A stretch of DNA of 64,000 nt from Pseudoalteromonas sp. SMS1 (lineage in GTDB: Bacteria > Pseudomonadota > Gammaproteobacteria > Enterobacterales > Alteromonadaceae). Under the pieces are notes generated by a model. The model searched no databases and was not told the DNA's origin. It was given only the letters and a program-made list of their open reading frames with translations. Below are positions 51,053-61,875 of the stretch, piece by piece (within the stretch, counting starts at the first letter, position 1; every line of letters starts with the position of its first letter). Made by a program: the position numbers and the translations under genes. The stretch lies in NCBI RefSeq assembly GCF_021530565.1, contig NZ_JAKGBI010000016.1, positions 86,935-150,934 on the forward strand, given 5' to 3'.

Positions 51053-52513
51053 CTAAAAACGGTTACAAATGTACTTATCTTCTCCACTTGCAAAATCTCT
51101 ATCCCAATAACAGCTTTTGATTATTTTCTCTTTACAAATATGCGCAAAGGCAACTTGTACTGGCTGCGATGATCGTGGTGCTCGGTATGTATACATTCCT
51201 TTATCCCAGCTAATTGACCATTCAAGTTCCGGTCTGGTAGCGGTACCACGTGTAACTCGATTGTCACGGGTAGTTGTAGATGCACCAGTACAATCGGGTA
51301 GTGCTAATACTTTATTGAACTTACCATTTTCATCAGCTTGAACGACTTCGTTGGCAAGTGAGCGTGGTGATGCAGGGTCATTAATGTTATCCGCAGCCAA
51401 ACTCACTATACCATAAGGTACGGGCACACCATTGGTGTCGATTACCGTGCCTGACATACCAAGTTCTTGATGTGCTTCGATTAAGTTTGGTGCCAGTAAG
51501 TTAGTCAATACCTCATTATTGTACGTTCTTAGCCCTGTAAACGTCTTGCCTGACAAAGGATCTGAGATTGCGAACGAGTATTGTGACGATGTCGGTGGTA
51601 AGTTGGCTTGCACCCCTTTCACTAAGAATATCGCGTTAATATTTGGCGTGACATCTATATTGGATAGTTGATTATTAGGGAGTTTAGTCCAGCCAGCACC
51701 GTTCCAAAGTTCTAGACTGAATTGGTCGCTGGCGGCAAAGTTAAATGACAGCTTTGATTGATTGTCGCCAGTGCGATAAACAAAATAATCAAGGTCGTTT
51801 TGATTATCTATATTACCGGTGAGTTTACCGTTCGTTGGCAGGTTGGTTGCTTGACCTGGTTTGTCATTTGCTTCTAGCGCATCAAACTCGGTATGGGCAA
51901 ACCAAGCCATTATGCTTTGATCTGTGCTTGTGCCAGTCACAGATTGAGCGACCAACACGTAGGCGCCTGGATCCACTTTGTGCACAACCTGCTCAGATGT
52001 AGAGGCTGTCGCGGTTGATGTGTCTAACGGCGTTAAACTGTTGTCATCCTCTAGTTTGAAAAGATACAAATTGTAGTCTACGGCTTGAGGGATGTTGACA
52101 AGCAAGCCCTCAAGCTTTGTAGCAGTTGTGACTTCGGTGCTAAAGCAAACGATGTCGCCGGGCTGTGAAAATGATGCATAAATGGCGTTGTCGACGCCAA
52201 GCTCTGGACAACCACTACGTTCTTGTAGTGATGGCGTTTGAGGTTGCGTTGATACTGTGCTGAATGCATGCTCACCCAATGTGCCAAACGCAGCATTTGG
52301 GTTAGGCAAGTGCTGAATTTGAAATGGTATGGTACGTGTGGTGCTATTTCCATCAGCGGGTCTCACTTCATTGCTATCAAAGTATGTGCCAGGAAAGTCA
52401 TAGATAGAGACGGGTTCAGACGTGTTTTTGGGTATTGAAATATCAGCAGCTAACGCTGAACTTGCCATTGATACAACAATGGCAACCGAGGAGTATTGTA
52501 GTAATTTTTTCAT
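51053..52513 (-). CDS. Secreted protein with PPC-like beta domain
   Basis: 486 residues from the ATG at 52513 (AAGGAATTGATA upstream). Signal peptide 1-22 (ends SALAAD). There are two possible beta-sandwich modules: residues about 90-200 with YNLYLFKLEDDN and AYVLVAQSV, and about 205-310 with EANDKPGQATNLPTNGKLTGNIDNQNDLDYFVYRT, the latter typical of bacterial pre-peptidase C-terminal (PPC) domains. A third region (residues 345-420) resembles a carboxypeptidase-regulatory-like fold (MSGTVIDTNGVPVPYGIVSLAAD). The C-terminal tail is Cys-rich (HICKEKIIKSCYWDRDF). No protease domain is present. Likely secreted; partner unknown. Confidence 0.7.
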   Translation of the reverse strand: MKKLLQYSSVAIVVSMASSALAADISIPKNTSEPVSIYDFPGTYFDSNEVRPADGNSTTRTIPFQIQHLPNPNAAFGTLGEHAFSTVSTQPQTPSLQERSGCPELGVDNAIYASFSQPGDIVCFSTEVTTATKLEGLLVNIPQAVDYNLYLFKLEDDNSLTPLDTSTATASTSEQVVHKVDPGAYVLVAQSVTGTSTDQSIMAWFAHTEFDALEANDKPGQATNLPTNGKLTGNIDNQNDLDYFVYRTGDNQSKLSFNFAASDQFSLELWNGAGWTKLPNNQLSNIDVTPNINAIFLVKGVQANLPPTSSQYSFAISDPLSGKTFTGLRTYNNEVLTNLLAPNLIEAHQELGMSGTVIDTNGVPVPYGIVSLAADNINDPASPRSLANEVVQADENGKFNKVLALPDCTGASTTTRDNRVTRGTATRPELEWSISWDKGMYTYRAPRSSQPVQVAFAHICKEKIIKSCYWDRDFASGEDKYICNRF

Positions 52514-52687
52514 TATCAATTCCTTCTAATTTTAAATACCTAAAGTAATTAGGCATATTGACGATAATAAATATAAATCTACAAAGCAACTGGCCAATTA
52601 ATTTGTATTTATTAGAAAATATTGAAAATTAATATTATTATTAAAATATTGATATTCACACGCTAATTATCATCAAGGAATGAAACA

Positions 52688-53374
52688 ATGAAAATCGATT
52701 CATCACTGCAAAATTCGCAAGTTAATTTAATGAGTAACACGACTGCTAAAAAGGAGGCCAAAGCACATAATATCGTACCGCAAGCACCTGGAGAGGAGAT
52801 CAATGCGGCGGCACTATCCGCAGAGGTTACACCGGTATTGTCTGAACAAGAAATTCAAAAGTTAAAACAGGAAACTTTTGAGATTAATAAGAAAAATTAT
52901 AAGGTTATGGGAGATACACAAGCGGCTTTTGCAACGACGATAAGCGAATTTGAAAAATTTAAAAAGGCACAAAGCGTGCTTAATCCAAACCTCAACCTAG
53001 ACACATTGGATTTGTCTCAAGAGGAAGATGGAACGTTAATCCTGATTGGCGGGGAATTAAATGGCAAACAACGTGAAGAGCTTGAGTCTGCAATCAATCA
53101 AAATGAAGAATTAAAAGCCGCATATAAACAGGTACATGAAGGGTTGGCGCAAATAGTTCAGTTTTCAGGCACGGGGCGTGAAGATGTCAAAGCAACAGAC
53201 TTCTATGGTAGCTTTAGATTGAATGAACTAACTCAGAGTTTTGAAAGTCAATTCCATGATGATGGTTTTGGACAGGATTATCAAACACTTGAAGAAAAAG
53301 TAAATAGCCACCCTTGGATGTTTGCAATGAAAATGAGCGAGGCTATTTACCCAAGGGTAAATATCAATATTTAA
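52688..53374 (+). CDS. Hypothetical soluble protein, helical
   Basis: 228 residues with ribosome site AAGGAATGAAACA. Gln/Glu/Lys-rich, mostly helical and without signal peptide, Cys or membrane helices. A stretch at residues 55-95 is a probable coiled coil (EQEIQKLKQETFEINKKNYKVMGDTQAAF). A short beta turn LILIGGELNGKQREELESAIN follows. I do not recognise a family. It is divergent from the secreted PPC-like gene. The N-terminal 40 residues look disordered, as in secreted effector or chaperone-like proteins, but no export signal is visible. Confidence 0.5.
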   Translation: MKIDSSLQNSQVNLMSNTTAKKEAKAHNIVPQAPGEEINAAALSAEVTPVLSEQEIQKLKQETFEINKKNYKVMGDTQAAFATTISEFEKFKKAQSVLNPNLNLDTLDLSQEEDGTLILIGGELNGKQREELESAINQNEELKAAYKQVHEGLAQIVQFSGTGREDVKATDFYGSFRLNELTQSFESQFHDDGFGQDYQTLEEKVNSHPWMFAMKMSEAIYPRVNINI

Positions 53375-53390
53375 GCATCTCATTCAGTAA

Positions 53391-53424
53391 TTAGCTATTT
53401 ATATTTTCATAGTTAAATAGCTAA
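53391..53424. terminator. Perfect 10-bp hairpin after the 52688 gene
   Basis: TTAGCTATTT (53391-53400) and AAATAGCTAA (53415-53424) form a perfect stem with a 14-base loop, 17 bases past the stop. The sequence after it is A-rich, which gives T's only on the minus strand. Confidence 0.5.
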
Positions 53425-53942
53425 AAAGTAACATATAATCTTTTTCATTTTTATTTTTTAAATAAAGTGAATTTTTATTGGTTATTAAAATTAAAGGGTG
53501 ATGTTATAAAAATAAATTTATTTAATTTTAAGTTGGCTTGGTAGGGAGTTTAAAAATAGGCTGGAAAGTTAGGTTGTTTTTTATTTGTACCTACTTTAAT
53601 CCATATAACGAATATAGGAGCAGGTGAATTCTCTTTGTATCAGCTAGCTAAAATGGGTGAATCACAGAGGGGGCGCTACGTTGTCTAACGTATTAAAGCG
53701 ACAGAAAATATGTGATGTCAGGCGATTAGTGTACTTTTATGCGTGATAAAGAGCCGTACGAGTTGAATAATCAGAAAGGAACAGCTAAAAGGTGTTAGCA
53801 CATTAAATGCTGCTATTTTGAAAATGATGTTATTTTTCAAGTGCAATCAACAAACCCCTTTTTCGGTTAGTTGACAATAAGCTGGTCGTTTAGTCACAGT
53901 GTCTTATGTGTGTTCGATTTATTCGTGTGTTACATTGAAGGT
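53425..53942. other. AT-rich intergenic region without supported genes
   Basis: About 520 bases. No ORF with protein-like composition, no recognisable RNA and no clear repeat. It separates the 52688 gene from the giant lipoprotein gene. Confidence 0.4.
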
Positions 53943-53979
53943 GGCCCCTCTGGAGGTGTATATTCACCTCAGAGGAGCC
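53943..53979 (-). terminator. Long GC-rich hairpin downstream of the giant gene
   Basis: GGCCCCTCTGGAGGTG (53943-53958) pairs with CACCTCAGAGGAGCC (53965-53979) with one bulge and one mismatch. It lies 29 bases after the stop of the minus-strand gene. The T run is missing, but the stem is strong. Confidence 0.65.
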
Positions 53980-54007
53980 AATCTCAATTTAGAGACAAAT
54001 TAACTTT

Positions 54008-57000
54008 TTAAAGGCCATAAAGTACAATATTACTCTTACTTCTTAAGGTTGCTTCTAAGTCTTTGTCTACCTCCGTGCCATTTAGAGTGAAAAAGAAATA
54101 GCGCTCAATATTTTCTAAACCCAACATGCTATTTAACTTATTGTTTTTAAAGCTCATCGAAGAGAGTCGACTCCCTTGTGGAATCGCTAGGCTGGTCAAG
54201 GGCACGTTATCTGCACTTAAATGATGTAACGTTGCATGGAGATCTAACGATGCGATCTGTGTGTCTGTGATCTGTAAGTTAGAAATATGCGCTAAGTTAG
54301 ATAAATCAAGTTGGGTTAACTCGGTATATGACAGGCTAATTTGACCATATTTACCACCTTCAAACGCGATGTGTTTTAGCGGGTTGTGTGTGGCATTGAA
54401 ATGTCTCATTTCATACGAAAGAGAAGGTAAAGTCATATTTTCAATTGCATTATGAGCCAGATTAAGTGCACGAATAGCCGTATCTTGAGGAAGAGAAAAT
54501 GCTGCTAATTGGTTATTCGACAGATCTAATGTATCAATTTCACCCGAAATATCAGCGCGTGATATATTGTTGTCCTTTAATTCTATGAGGTAAGCGCGTG
54601 AGTCAAGGTGTATTGAGACTTCTTCCAGCAAATTATTATTGACAGATAACCTGACCGGGGCGCCCAACACACTTAACTGATTAATGTGGTTTTGACTAGC
54701 ATCAATGACAATACCTTTAAGGTTTTCTGGTATGGTCAAGCTTTCAATTTCATTCTGCCTAATCATAAATCTAGCGTTCGAGCCTTCAATGCTATCAGGT
54801 AGTAAAATAGTTTTGAGTGATCCTTGTGTCACGTTCACACTATAGAGTTGGCTATTTGTAGATAGATCCAAGTGTAATAATTTGGTTCTTGATGCGAGTA
54901 AATCTTTTAAACGTGGCATCATATGCATACTCAACTGAGAAATCTCCGTATGATCGATGTTTAATTTAATAACACTCGCAGTACTTTCAAAATATAAATC
55001 ATGTAAATTTGAGCTACTTGCATCAAAGCTCTCTAAAGATCTTGCTTTAGAAATATCAATTTCTGTTAGTTGAGAGTGTGATAAATCTAGTCGCGTTAAT
55101 TTATCAAAACCAGTCAAGTCAATGGTTTCAATCTTTGAATTGTGCAAGTCCATCTCTTGCAATTTATGCTCAGGCGTTACACCGGTAATTGAGTGTATCT
55201 GTGCGCTTCGCGCTGATAGGTGAGCGAGCAATTTATTGTTAGAGAGATCTAGGGCCTTGATATGCGACCAATCAATATTCAATGTCTCCAATGCAGGAAA
55301 GCCTGACAGCTCGACTTCGGTGGCGTATACATTGCGAAATGAGGCTGTCTGCAAAGCAGGCGCATAGGGGAGTATGAGTTTGCTATCAGGCACTCTTTCA
55401 AGTTTCAGAGTTTTTAACTTGGTCAAATTGGATAAATTTAGTTCTGAGTTTGTTTCTGTATTCGCCCAACCTAGACCATAAGTTAATGACTCTAAATTAG
55501 TTAATGCTCCGAGCTGCTGTTTGCCTGCGTCAGTTAACCTAACATTAGTAAGCGCTAAGGTGTTTACGTGTTTTAACTTGTCAATGCCAACAAGGTCACT
55601 TTCCCGATTGTAACCATTGCAAGAAAGCGCAGAGGAATACTCTATGTATTCACTTCTTTTATGATCAATACATTGCTTTAATAGCGGGTCAGTAATGCCT
55701 AGTCTATCAGCATTAGATTCGGGTATAGGAGAAGCCGCCATATGAAATGAACAAGGTTTATAAAGTGGCTCTGATGTGAAATTTGCCACTGAGTTATGAG
55801 GCGGGATCTCAGGCTTACTAATACCACAGCCTGAGAAGGAAGAGGCATAATATTCGCGTTCCCCCCACATTGGCAATCTGACTTCCAGCTGTTGACCCAA
55901 TAAGAGATAGCCTTCTTTCACATTGTGATTCGGTTGCAATTCATCAGGAATATCTAAAGATACTGCAACATACGGCAATTGAAATGACAATCTAATAAGA
56001 GACTCTTCGTCACAGGGGGCTGATATGGCGCGACATAAAGTCAAGCCTGTAGCGGTGATATCAATGACTGTGTAATTGGTAACGCTCAAACTATTATCAG
56101 ACTCAATTTTACCATCACGATAATTTAATCGTGTAGTAAAGCCATTGTTGAAGATGATAGTGACGGTTTGATCTTGTTCATTATAGTCGAACTGCCACTG
56201 ATACAAAGCATCGTTAACTATTTCATAATAGGTTGTAGATTTCAGATATACAGGGTTATCTGTCGCAGCAGCAATCGTGTTATCAATTTCAATCACGCTG
56301 ATTATACTGCCATCCGCTCCTGGTAAAACGGTGCGAACGTATGCAAGATTATTGTCAATTGCCAGTATCTTATAGTCAGCGAAAGGGACTCTTTTGCAGT
56401 CAGCACTGGCTATATCACACATATGTTCATAGCGATTCAAAGTGGAATTGAACTTAGCTGATATCTTTAAAATATTATTTTCCACAGACGCGATGGCTGC
56501 GCCGTTGAGTCTTCCTATTCGATATGCGCCGTCCGGAAATAAGTAAAATTCATCAATGTGTGCTGCTTCAGTATTGCGCCAAACACCTGCTAGCTGTTCT
56601 ATTGTAAGTGTTTCGCGTGCTTTTCGGATCATTGACCAGGTGCCAAAATGTAGCCAAGCAGGCTTATTTACGCTATCCGATTCTTTGGCAAGCAAGTTAT
56701 ACAAGCTGGCATTTTTGTGTATCACAGACAGTGACGCGACAGTCCCCGTTTCGTCTGTGATCTCAAGTATATTGTCCGAGTTCAATTGCCAACTTACAGG
56801 GTGACTTGATATCAACGTATTGTCGTTACCAATATGTTCAATCGTCCCGGTATTGTTGGCTGTCAGGGTCAACTGATACAGGTTTAGTGATTGATCAAAA
56901 TTTAAGTACCATTCACCGATGAGCTCGTCCGTTCCCACTTCATGGGCTGGCTTCGACGTTGCTAGTTCAACATTGGTACAAGCTTCTAAAAGGTGTTCTG

Positions 57001-60000
57001 AGCTTGGGTCAAAATGCGGATCTGTTTTACTGCCATACCAACAAGCAAGCATAGAATCGGCGTGATACTGCAAAGAGAATTTAGATGCGTAAAACGCATG
57101 GCCATTAACGCGAGTACGTAATATGTCTTCAAACTCAAACATATACATATCTGGTTTAACGCTTTGCACTGAGAAAGCTGAATTTTTATCTAACCCGTGG
57201 AAAACGCCTGTATTTTGGGAACCTGAATTAAACGTGTAATACCAACTGTCTATAAACTTGGTGGGGGTGGCATCAAGTAGTAACGAGGTGCGTTTATGTG
57301 CAGTGAGTTCTTTAAAGGTCGCTGTAATTTTACAGGATGATTGTAAATTACGAACTTGGTAAGTTGTTGTTTCTCCAGTTTTTTTCAACTTGCCATCACA
57401 GCCACTTATACTGCCAAAGATATAGTCATCAACTTCTGAAATGGTTACATTGAAACTGTCGCCAAAGTGGAACTTGGACTGAGAAGTGGTGAGCTCACCT
57501 TCCCCGATTTGAGATAGCACGACTGACAATTCAGGCTTAGAGAATGCAAAGCTATAACGGTTACCTTCTGAGCAAGATGTACCTTCAGAAAAATGACACA
57601 GCGTTAGGGCATCGGACGTCTCATCGGTGATCGTCATGTAAGAAATAGCACCCGATTGAAGGTGTTCTAATTTTAAAAGCGTATCTTCTAACGTCGCTTT
57701 ATAGCGCTCACCGTCAAAAATAATTGAATCAAAACACGTACGTAATGGAGCTGGATTGGTTGGGCAATAAAATTTGCTGTATAGGTGGACAACAGTGTCC
57801 CCTTCAACTGAGTATAGGTGTGTTTTTGCACCAAACAGTTGCTCAAGTTTATCAGTGTGGAAGAAGGACTTCGTAAACTCGCCAAGTGCCCATGTTTTGT
57901 CTGATAGCTTGTAGAAGTGAATATCATAGTCATTGTCAGACACATAGTGCTTGCGTTTAAGATATGATACTGCAATGGTATCATCGACGCGTCCCAATAA
58001 CTTATAGCTAGACGTTGTTGTAATATCACAGCCATTTAATTCTACATTGCAAAATTCTACATACTTGCCGTCTAAACTGTATTCGAAATGTTTCAGTGTC
58101 CCTTCTTCGTTGGTTCCTTGAATATCACGGTGCCACCTGAAGTTGAAGTTATCACTTTCGTCGATCACAAATGCTGAATGCGATTGCCGACTGCGTACCT
58201 TTCGCCATGTTTTTTGATAGTCAATGTCGTCGAAAGTAACATTTTGGTGTTTGACGAAGGTACCTTGTCTGTACTCTTTGTCCCAAAAACTACCAGTCTC
58301 AACAATGGTTTGATAGCCAAAGTTAAACTCGCGTACTAACTTAAGATTAAAAGTATACAGCCATTGATCTACTATTAGCTGTCCTTGATAAATACTCCAG
58401 GTTCCTTGCAACTCACCAATATTGGCATTGATTGTTAATGTGCCGCCTTTCTCGAACGTAATTTCAATGGTATTGAGTTTGCCAAAACGTTCGTAATTCA
58501 AGCTCCATGTGCCCAAAAGCTCTTCTTCTGTGAGTGTGTGTAGGTCAGCTTCACCAAACATCTGGGCGGCAGTTGAATACTTGCCAGAGGGTATTTCTTC
58601 AATGTCTTTAGATAAATCAAACTCGACCATGACCGCCAAAGAGCGCTTTTGAACGTCATAGGCCGTAATACTGAATGACGTCGTGTGAAAGCCGGTTCGA
58701 TATTCGAGGCGCTTGTTTTTAATCAGTACTTCTTCATCGAGGGTAAAATTTAGTTTTTGGCCATTTTGGGTCCATGAGAAGAATGTGTTTTTATCCGCTG
58801 TACTCAAGACGCCTCTTTGACCTGGATAAAACGTTAATTGATAGTCCAGCCCATCGGTATATTTTGTTTCAACCAAGTAGTATGAGCCACTGGGTGAAAA
58901 AGTGATGGGATCAACGAGTGTGTCATCATTCGTGATGTCGCTTTTTATTTTTTCGAACAATTCTGGCTGGGTGTTCATTAAATTTTCGAGCAGTTCATCG
59001 GTGAGCTCCGAGTTTTGAACAAGCTCCAGAGTCGAGTCGGCTCCAGCAGGGAGGGCGACGTCATGATCAATAACAGCCTTTAAAACCGCTGCTAATGTGA
59101 GCTGCTCCTGTGAAGAAATGCGAGCTTTAGCTTCGTTCAACTCGCCGCCATTGCGATATCCTTGCTTATCTCTGCCTAACAATGCGTATTCAGCAGTGGT
59201 GACATTCGTCACATTGACGTCAAATAGTTCGTCTGAGTTAACCACATTGTCTTCTCCTGCTGCTTGCTTAATTGTGGCAACGGAGTTTAGTTGTGAAACC
59301 AATGTGACCGAGCTCTGGTCGTTCACACCTTGGGCTGAGATTTTTACCAACTGCTCTGCGTGAGACTCATCAATGGCAATATCCAAAATATAGTCGCCAT
59401 TTGCATCTGCGGTTGTGTCAAAAGTTGTGCCTGCGACTGCCACGGTTACGCGTGCTTGGGGAATAGGCGCATCGGTTACTTTACCAGCAACAGAGAAGCT
59501 TATCTGAATTGGTTCGATCGTAATTTGCTTAGATACACTTGCACTTGCCCCTTGATTGTCTGTGGCTGTGTACGTAAATGTCACGTCATGAGGCGCTTGA
59601 ATATCAGGACTGGTGACAGTGAGTGTTGCAGTGTCTTGGCCTTCGACTACCAATGACATTTGTGAGTCGTGCGTCCAATGATGGCGCATTACTTCACCAT
59701 CCTGGTCGCTGGCAATACCAATCAGATCAAAGGATTGTTTCTCGATTGTTGTGTGTACCTCTTGGATTGACACATCCGGCGCGACATTGGGTAACGCTTT
59801 AATCGTCACAGTGTGCTCAACGGTATGAGAGGCGCCTTGATTGTCGGTCACAGTCAAGAAAACGTCTATCGTATGATCGTTCACAATGTCAGGGGACTGA
59901 ATTCTAAACGTGTCACTTTGCAGCGCTGATACCGTGAGAATTAAATCTGAGTAATAGGACCACAAGTAGCGGGCGATGTGGCCGTCACTGTCACTTGCAT

Positions 60001-61072
60001 GTGCAGTCAATGTCAATTCGTCTTGTTCTAAGACGGTTTTCTCACCCTGTATTTCGGCGGTTGGTGAGACATTCGGTAGCGCTGAAAACTGGACTAATAT
60101 TGAATCATGTGACGTCGCACCTTGATTGTCCGTCACTGTCACAGTGAAGTTAACGAGCTGATCTGAAATAATATTTTCTAAAGATGCAGACAGACTTTGT
60201 GAAGACGCTCCCGCCAAGCGGATGTCAAGTTCCGAATCGTGAGACCAAGAATAAGTGGCAATTTCGCCATCGGGGTCAAATGCTTCTGCGCTTAATACCA
60301 AAGTTGTGCCCTCAAGTGCTTGATTTTCACCACTAATGGTAACTTGAGGTAAGGCGTTATCGTGTGCTTGGATAATGACGCTATGCATATGTCTTGCGAC
60401 TCTGCCGTCTTTTAATTGCACGTCAGCAGTAAAGTTAACTGTTTGGTCTTCCAGTATATTAGGCGAGGTTACTGTCAAGGTCGTTGTCTCACCGCCATGG
60501 GTCACTAAGTCCAGTGTTGAATCATGGGACCATGTGATTAAGGCATCTTCATGGAGTGTTTCTGAACTCTCGATGGAGAGCTGAAAGGCCTGTTGTTCAG
60601 GTATGTTTTGTGCGCCACTGATAGTGATCTCTAATGGGGGAGGCGCTGGTGCGTAAACCCTTACTGGGTGCGTTGCAAAAGCCTGTTTACCTAAATTATC
60701 TGTTACGACCACCGTTACATGAAAGACGATTTCTTGCCCGGCTTCAAGCTCTGTGCTAGTAATCGTTAAGCTGGCGTTAGACAGGCTGTCATAAGTAAGA
60801 GGCAGCATAGGGTCAAAGCGCCACAAGTAGCTCGAGATGTCCCCATCAGCATCCGAAGCTATTGCGTTAAATGTAATGGAGGTTTGGTGGGCCACTTCTG
60901 TCTGCCCGTCAATATGAACTTCTGGCGCAGTATTAACAACTTTGGGAGGTTCAATATTTGTACTTGGATTTTCTTTACTTTCGGAACCACCGGACCCGCC
61001 ACAAGCTGAGAGCCCAAACATCGTTAATGTAATTAAAAAAGCATTAAAAACAAAGCTATACTTCGAAATCAT
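54008..61072 (-). CDS. Giant surface lipoprotein with PKD-like repeats and C-terminal leucine-rich repeats
   Basis: 2354 residues from the ATG at 61072 (AAGG upstream; the frame extends to a TTG at 61084). The lipoprotein signal ends at LSACGG (Cys24), with Gly at +2 suggesting the outer membrane. Residues about 50-525 hold five Ig-like/PKD repeats (D-x-DGxI-x-x-YxWxxD, then VTDNQGA). About 525-600 is a carboxypeptidase-regulatory fold (AGKVTDAPIPQARVTVAVAG). About 700-1780 contains several lipocalin-like beta units (LLGTWSLNYERFGKLNTIEI; ELIGEWYLNFDQSLNLYQLTL; LAGVWRNTE). About 1800-2350 is an LRR domain (LTRLDLSHSQLTEIDIS). Likely an adhesin or ligand-binding surface protein. Single-gene unit. 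Confidence 0.8.
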   Translation of the reverse strand: MISKYSFVFNAFLITLTMFGLSACGGSGGSESKENPSTNIEPPKVVNTAPEVHIDGQTEVAHQTSITFNAIASDADGDISSYLWRFDPMLPLTYDSLSNASLTITSTELEAGQEIVFHVTVVVTDNLGKQAFATHPVRVYAPAPPPLEITISGAQNIPEQQAFQLSIESSETLHEDALITWSHDSTLDLVTHGGETTTLTVTSPNILEDQTVNFTADVQLKDGRVARHMHSVIIQAHDNALPQVTISGENQALEGTTLVLSAEAFDPDGEIATYSWSHDSELDIRLAGASSQSLSASLENIISDQLVNFTVTVTDNQGATSHDSILVQFSALPNVSPTAEIQGEKTVLEQDELTLTAHASDSDGHIARYLWSYYSDLILTVSALQSDTFRIQSPDIVNDHTIDVFLTVTDNQGASHTVEHTVTIKALPNVAPDVSIQEVHTTIEKQSFDLIGIASDQDGEVMRHHWTHDSQMSLVVEGQDTATLTVTSPDIQAPHDVTFTYTATDNQGASASVSKQITIEPIQISFSVAGKVTDAPIPQARVTVAVAGTTFDTTADANGDYILDIAIDESHAEQLVKISAQGVNDQSSVTLVSQLNSVATIKQAAGEDNVVNSDELFDVNVTNVTTAEYALLGRDKQGYRNGGELNEAKARISSQEQLTLAAVLKAVIDHDVALPAGADSTLELVQNSELTDELLENLMNTQPELFEKIKSDITNDDTLVDPITFSPSGSYYLVETKYTDGLDYQLTFYPGQRGVLSTADKNTFFSWTQNGQKLNFTLDEEVLIKNKRLEYRTGFHTTSFSITAYDVQKRSLAVMVEFDLSKDIEEIPSGKYSTAAQMFGEADLHTLTEEELLGTWSLNYERFGKLNTIEITFEKGGTLTINANIGELQGTWSIYQGQLIVDQWLYTFNLKLVREFNFGYQTIVETGSFWDKEYRQGTFVKHQNVTFDDIDYQKTWRKVRSRQSHSAFVIDESDNFNFRWHRDIQGTNEEGTLKHFEYSLDGKYVEFCNVELNGCDITTTSSYKLLGRVDDTIAVSYLKRKHYVSDNDYDIHFYKLSDKTWALGEFTKSFFHTDKLEQLFGAKTHLYSVEGDTVVHLYSKFYCPTNPAPLRTCFDSIIFDGERYKATLEDTLLKLEHLQSGAISYMTITDETSDALTLCHFSEGTSCSEGNRYSFAFSKPELSVVLSQIGEGELTTSQSKFHFGDSFNVTISEVDDYIFGSISGCDGKLKKTGETTTYQVRNLQSSCKITATFKELTAHKRTSLLLDATPTKFIDSWYYTFNSGSQNTGVFHGLDKNSAFSVQSVKPDMYMFEFEDILRTRVNGHAFYASKFSLQYHADSMLACWYGSKTDPHFDPSSEHLLEACTNVELATSKPAHEVGTDELIGEWYLNFDQSLNLYQLTLTANNTGTIEHIGNDNTLISSHPVSWQLNSDNILEITDETGTVASLSVIHKNASLYNLLAKESDSVNKPAWLHFGTWSMIRKARETLTIEQLAGVWRNTEAAHIDEFYLFPDGAYRIGRLNGAAIASVENNILKISAKFNSTLNRYEHMCDIASADCKRVPFADYKILAIDNNLAYVRTVLPGADGSIISVIEIDNTIAAATDNPVYLKSTTYYEIVNDALYQWQFDYNEQDQTVTIIFNNGFTTRLNYRDGKIESDNSLSVTNYTVIDITATGLTLCRAISAPCDEESLIRLSFQLPYVAVSLDIPDELQPNHNVKEGYLLLGQQLEVRLPMWGEREYYASSFSGCGISKPEIPPHNSVANFTSEPLYKPCSFHMAASPIPESNADRLGITDPLLKQCIDHKRSEYIEYSSALSCNGYNRESDLVGIDKLKHVNTLALTNVRLTDAGKQQLGALTNLESLTYGLGWANTETNSELNLSNLTKLKTLKLERVPDSKLILPYAPALQTASFRNVYATEVELSGFPALETLNIDWSHIKALDLSNNKLLAHLSARSAQIHSITGVTPEHKLQEMDLHNSKIETIDLTGFDKLTRLDLSHSQLTEIDISKARSLESFDASSSNLHDLYFESTASVIKLNIDHTEISQLSMHMMPRLKDLLASRTKLLHLDLSTNSQLYSVNVTQGSLKTILLPDSIEGSNARFMIRQNEIESLTIPENLKGIVIDASQNHINQLSVLGAPVRLSVNNNLLEEVSIHLDSRAYLIELKDNNISRADISGEIDTLDLSNNQLAAFSLPQDTAIRALNLAHNAIENMTLPSLSYEMRHFNATHNPLKHIAFEGGKYGQISLSYTELTQLDLSNLAHISNLQITDTQIASLDLHATLHHLSADNVPLTSLAIPQGSRLSSMSFKNNKLNSMLGLENIERYFFFTLNGTEVDKDLEATLRSKSNIVLYGL

Positions 61073-61084
61073 GTGCGCCTTCAA

Positions 61085-61312
61085 TCTCCTATAAAAAGTA
61101 CTGCTGACCTCAGCCTGAGTTCAGAAAATGTGGTGAGTATTAATTAAGCTGGCGGATTATATAGCAATCAAGGGAAATTTAAAGCAAATGACCAGATTGT
61201 ATGAAAAGATTTGTAAAAATCTGAATGTTGCGCTTTGTGTGATAATGGGTGTTCAATATGACTTGAAGTTGTATCACACTTTGTACAGGCCTTTTCTTTG
61301 ATTCAGTTCAGA
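61085..61312. other. Upstream region of the giant lipoprotein gene
   Basis: Holds the minus-strand promoter; AT-rich, with no other element seen. Confidence 0.35.
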
Positions 61313-61462
61313 ATGAGTACAGACATTGAGCTGCATGAATATAAAGGATACAAAGCCATAAACATTTATAGTTGGTGTAGGTCGAGAGAAATAAAAACGG
61401 TGATAATTCTCCCTATTTTGATGATTTTTGCATTGATTTTCTATGGTTTGAAGTCAGGGTAA
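61313..61462 (+). CDS. Possible 49-aa single-pass membrane peptide
   Basis: The ATG at 61313 opens 49 codons ending at TAA 61460-61462. Residues 1-30 are polar (STDIELHEYKGYKAINIYSW), then comes a hydrophobic helix (VIILPILMIFALIFYGL). The composition looks protein-like, but the ribosome site is weak and the family is unknown. It could be the remnant of a larger gene. Confidence 0.3.
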   Translation: MSTDIELHEYKGYKAINIYSWCRSREIKTVIILPILMIFALIFYGLKSG

Positions 61463-61875
61463 TTAGACCCCTTTGGGCGATGTGCACTGAAATTGAATCC
61501 CGTTATTTGTGTATGGTTTGGGCTGAACAGCCCTACGTTTATCCGCTTAATATTCGTGAATGGGTCAGCTGCTTAGTAGCGTAGCAGGCAATTTTTGTCC
61601 TCTACACTAATAACTAGAGAGGGCAAGACGACAGGATCATCTGCGAGCGTGGTAAACCTAATAGGAGTGCTTTGTGGGCTGATCATCGTATGATGACGAC
61701 TCAACAGCTGAGCTTAATTTGAAATGGCATCGCTTAAACGTGAATATGATTAATTTTAGCTCGTCAACCTGTCATTTTTTGTATATAAATCAGGCGACTT
61801 CAACTTTACACAAGTGATATATTAAATTTAGAATGTGTAGAATATGACTCGACTATATCTTGTACTAGGGAAATT
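61463..61875. other. Intergenic region upstream of the AraC-type gene
   Basis: 413 bases with many stops in all frames. Nothing recognisable apart from a presumed promoter just before 61876 (AGGGAAATT ribosome site). Confidence 0.4.
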
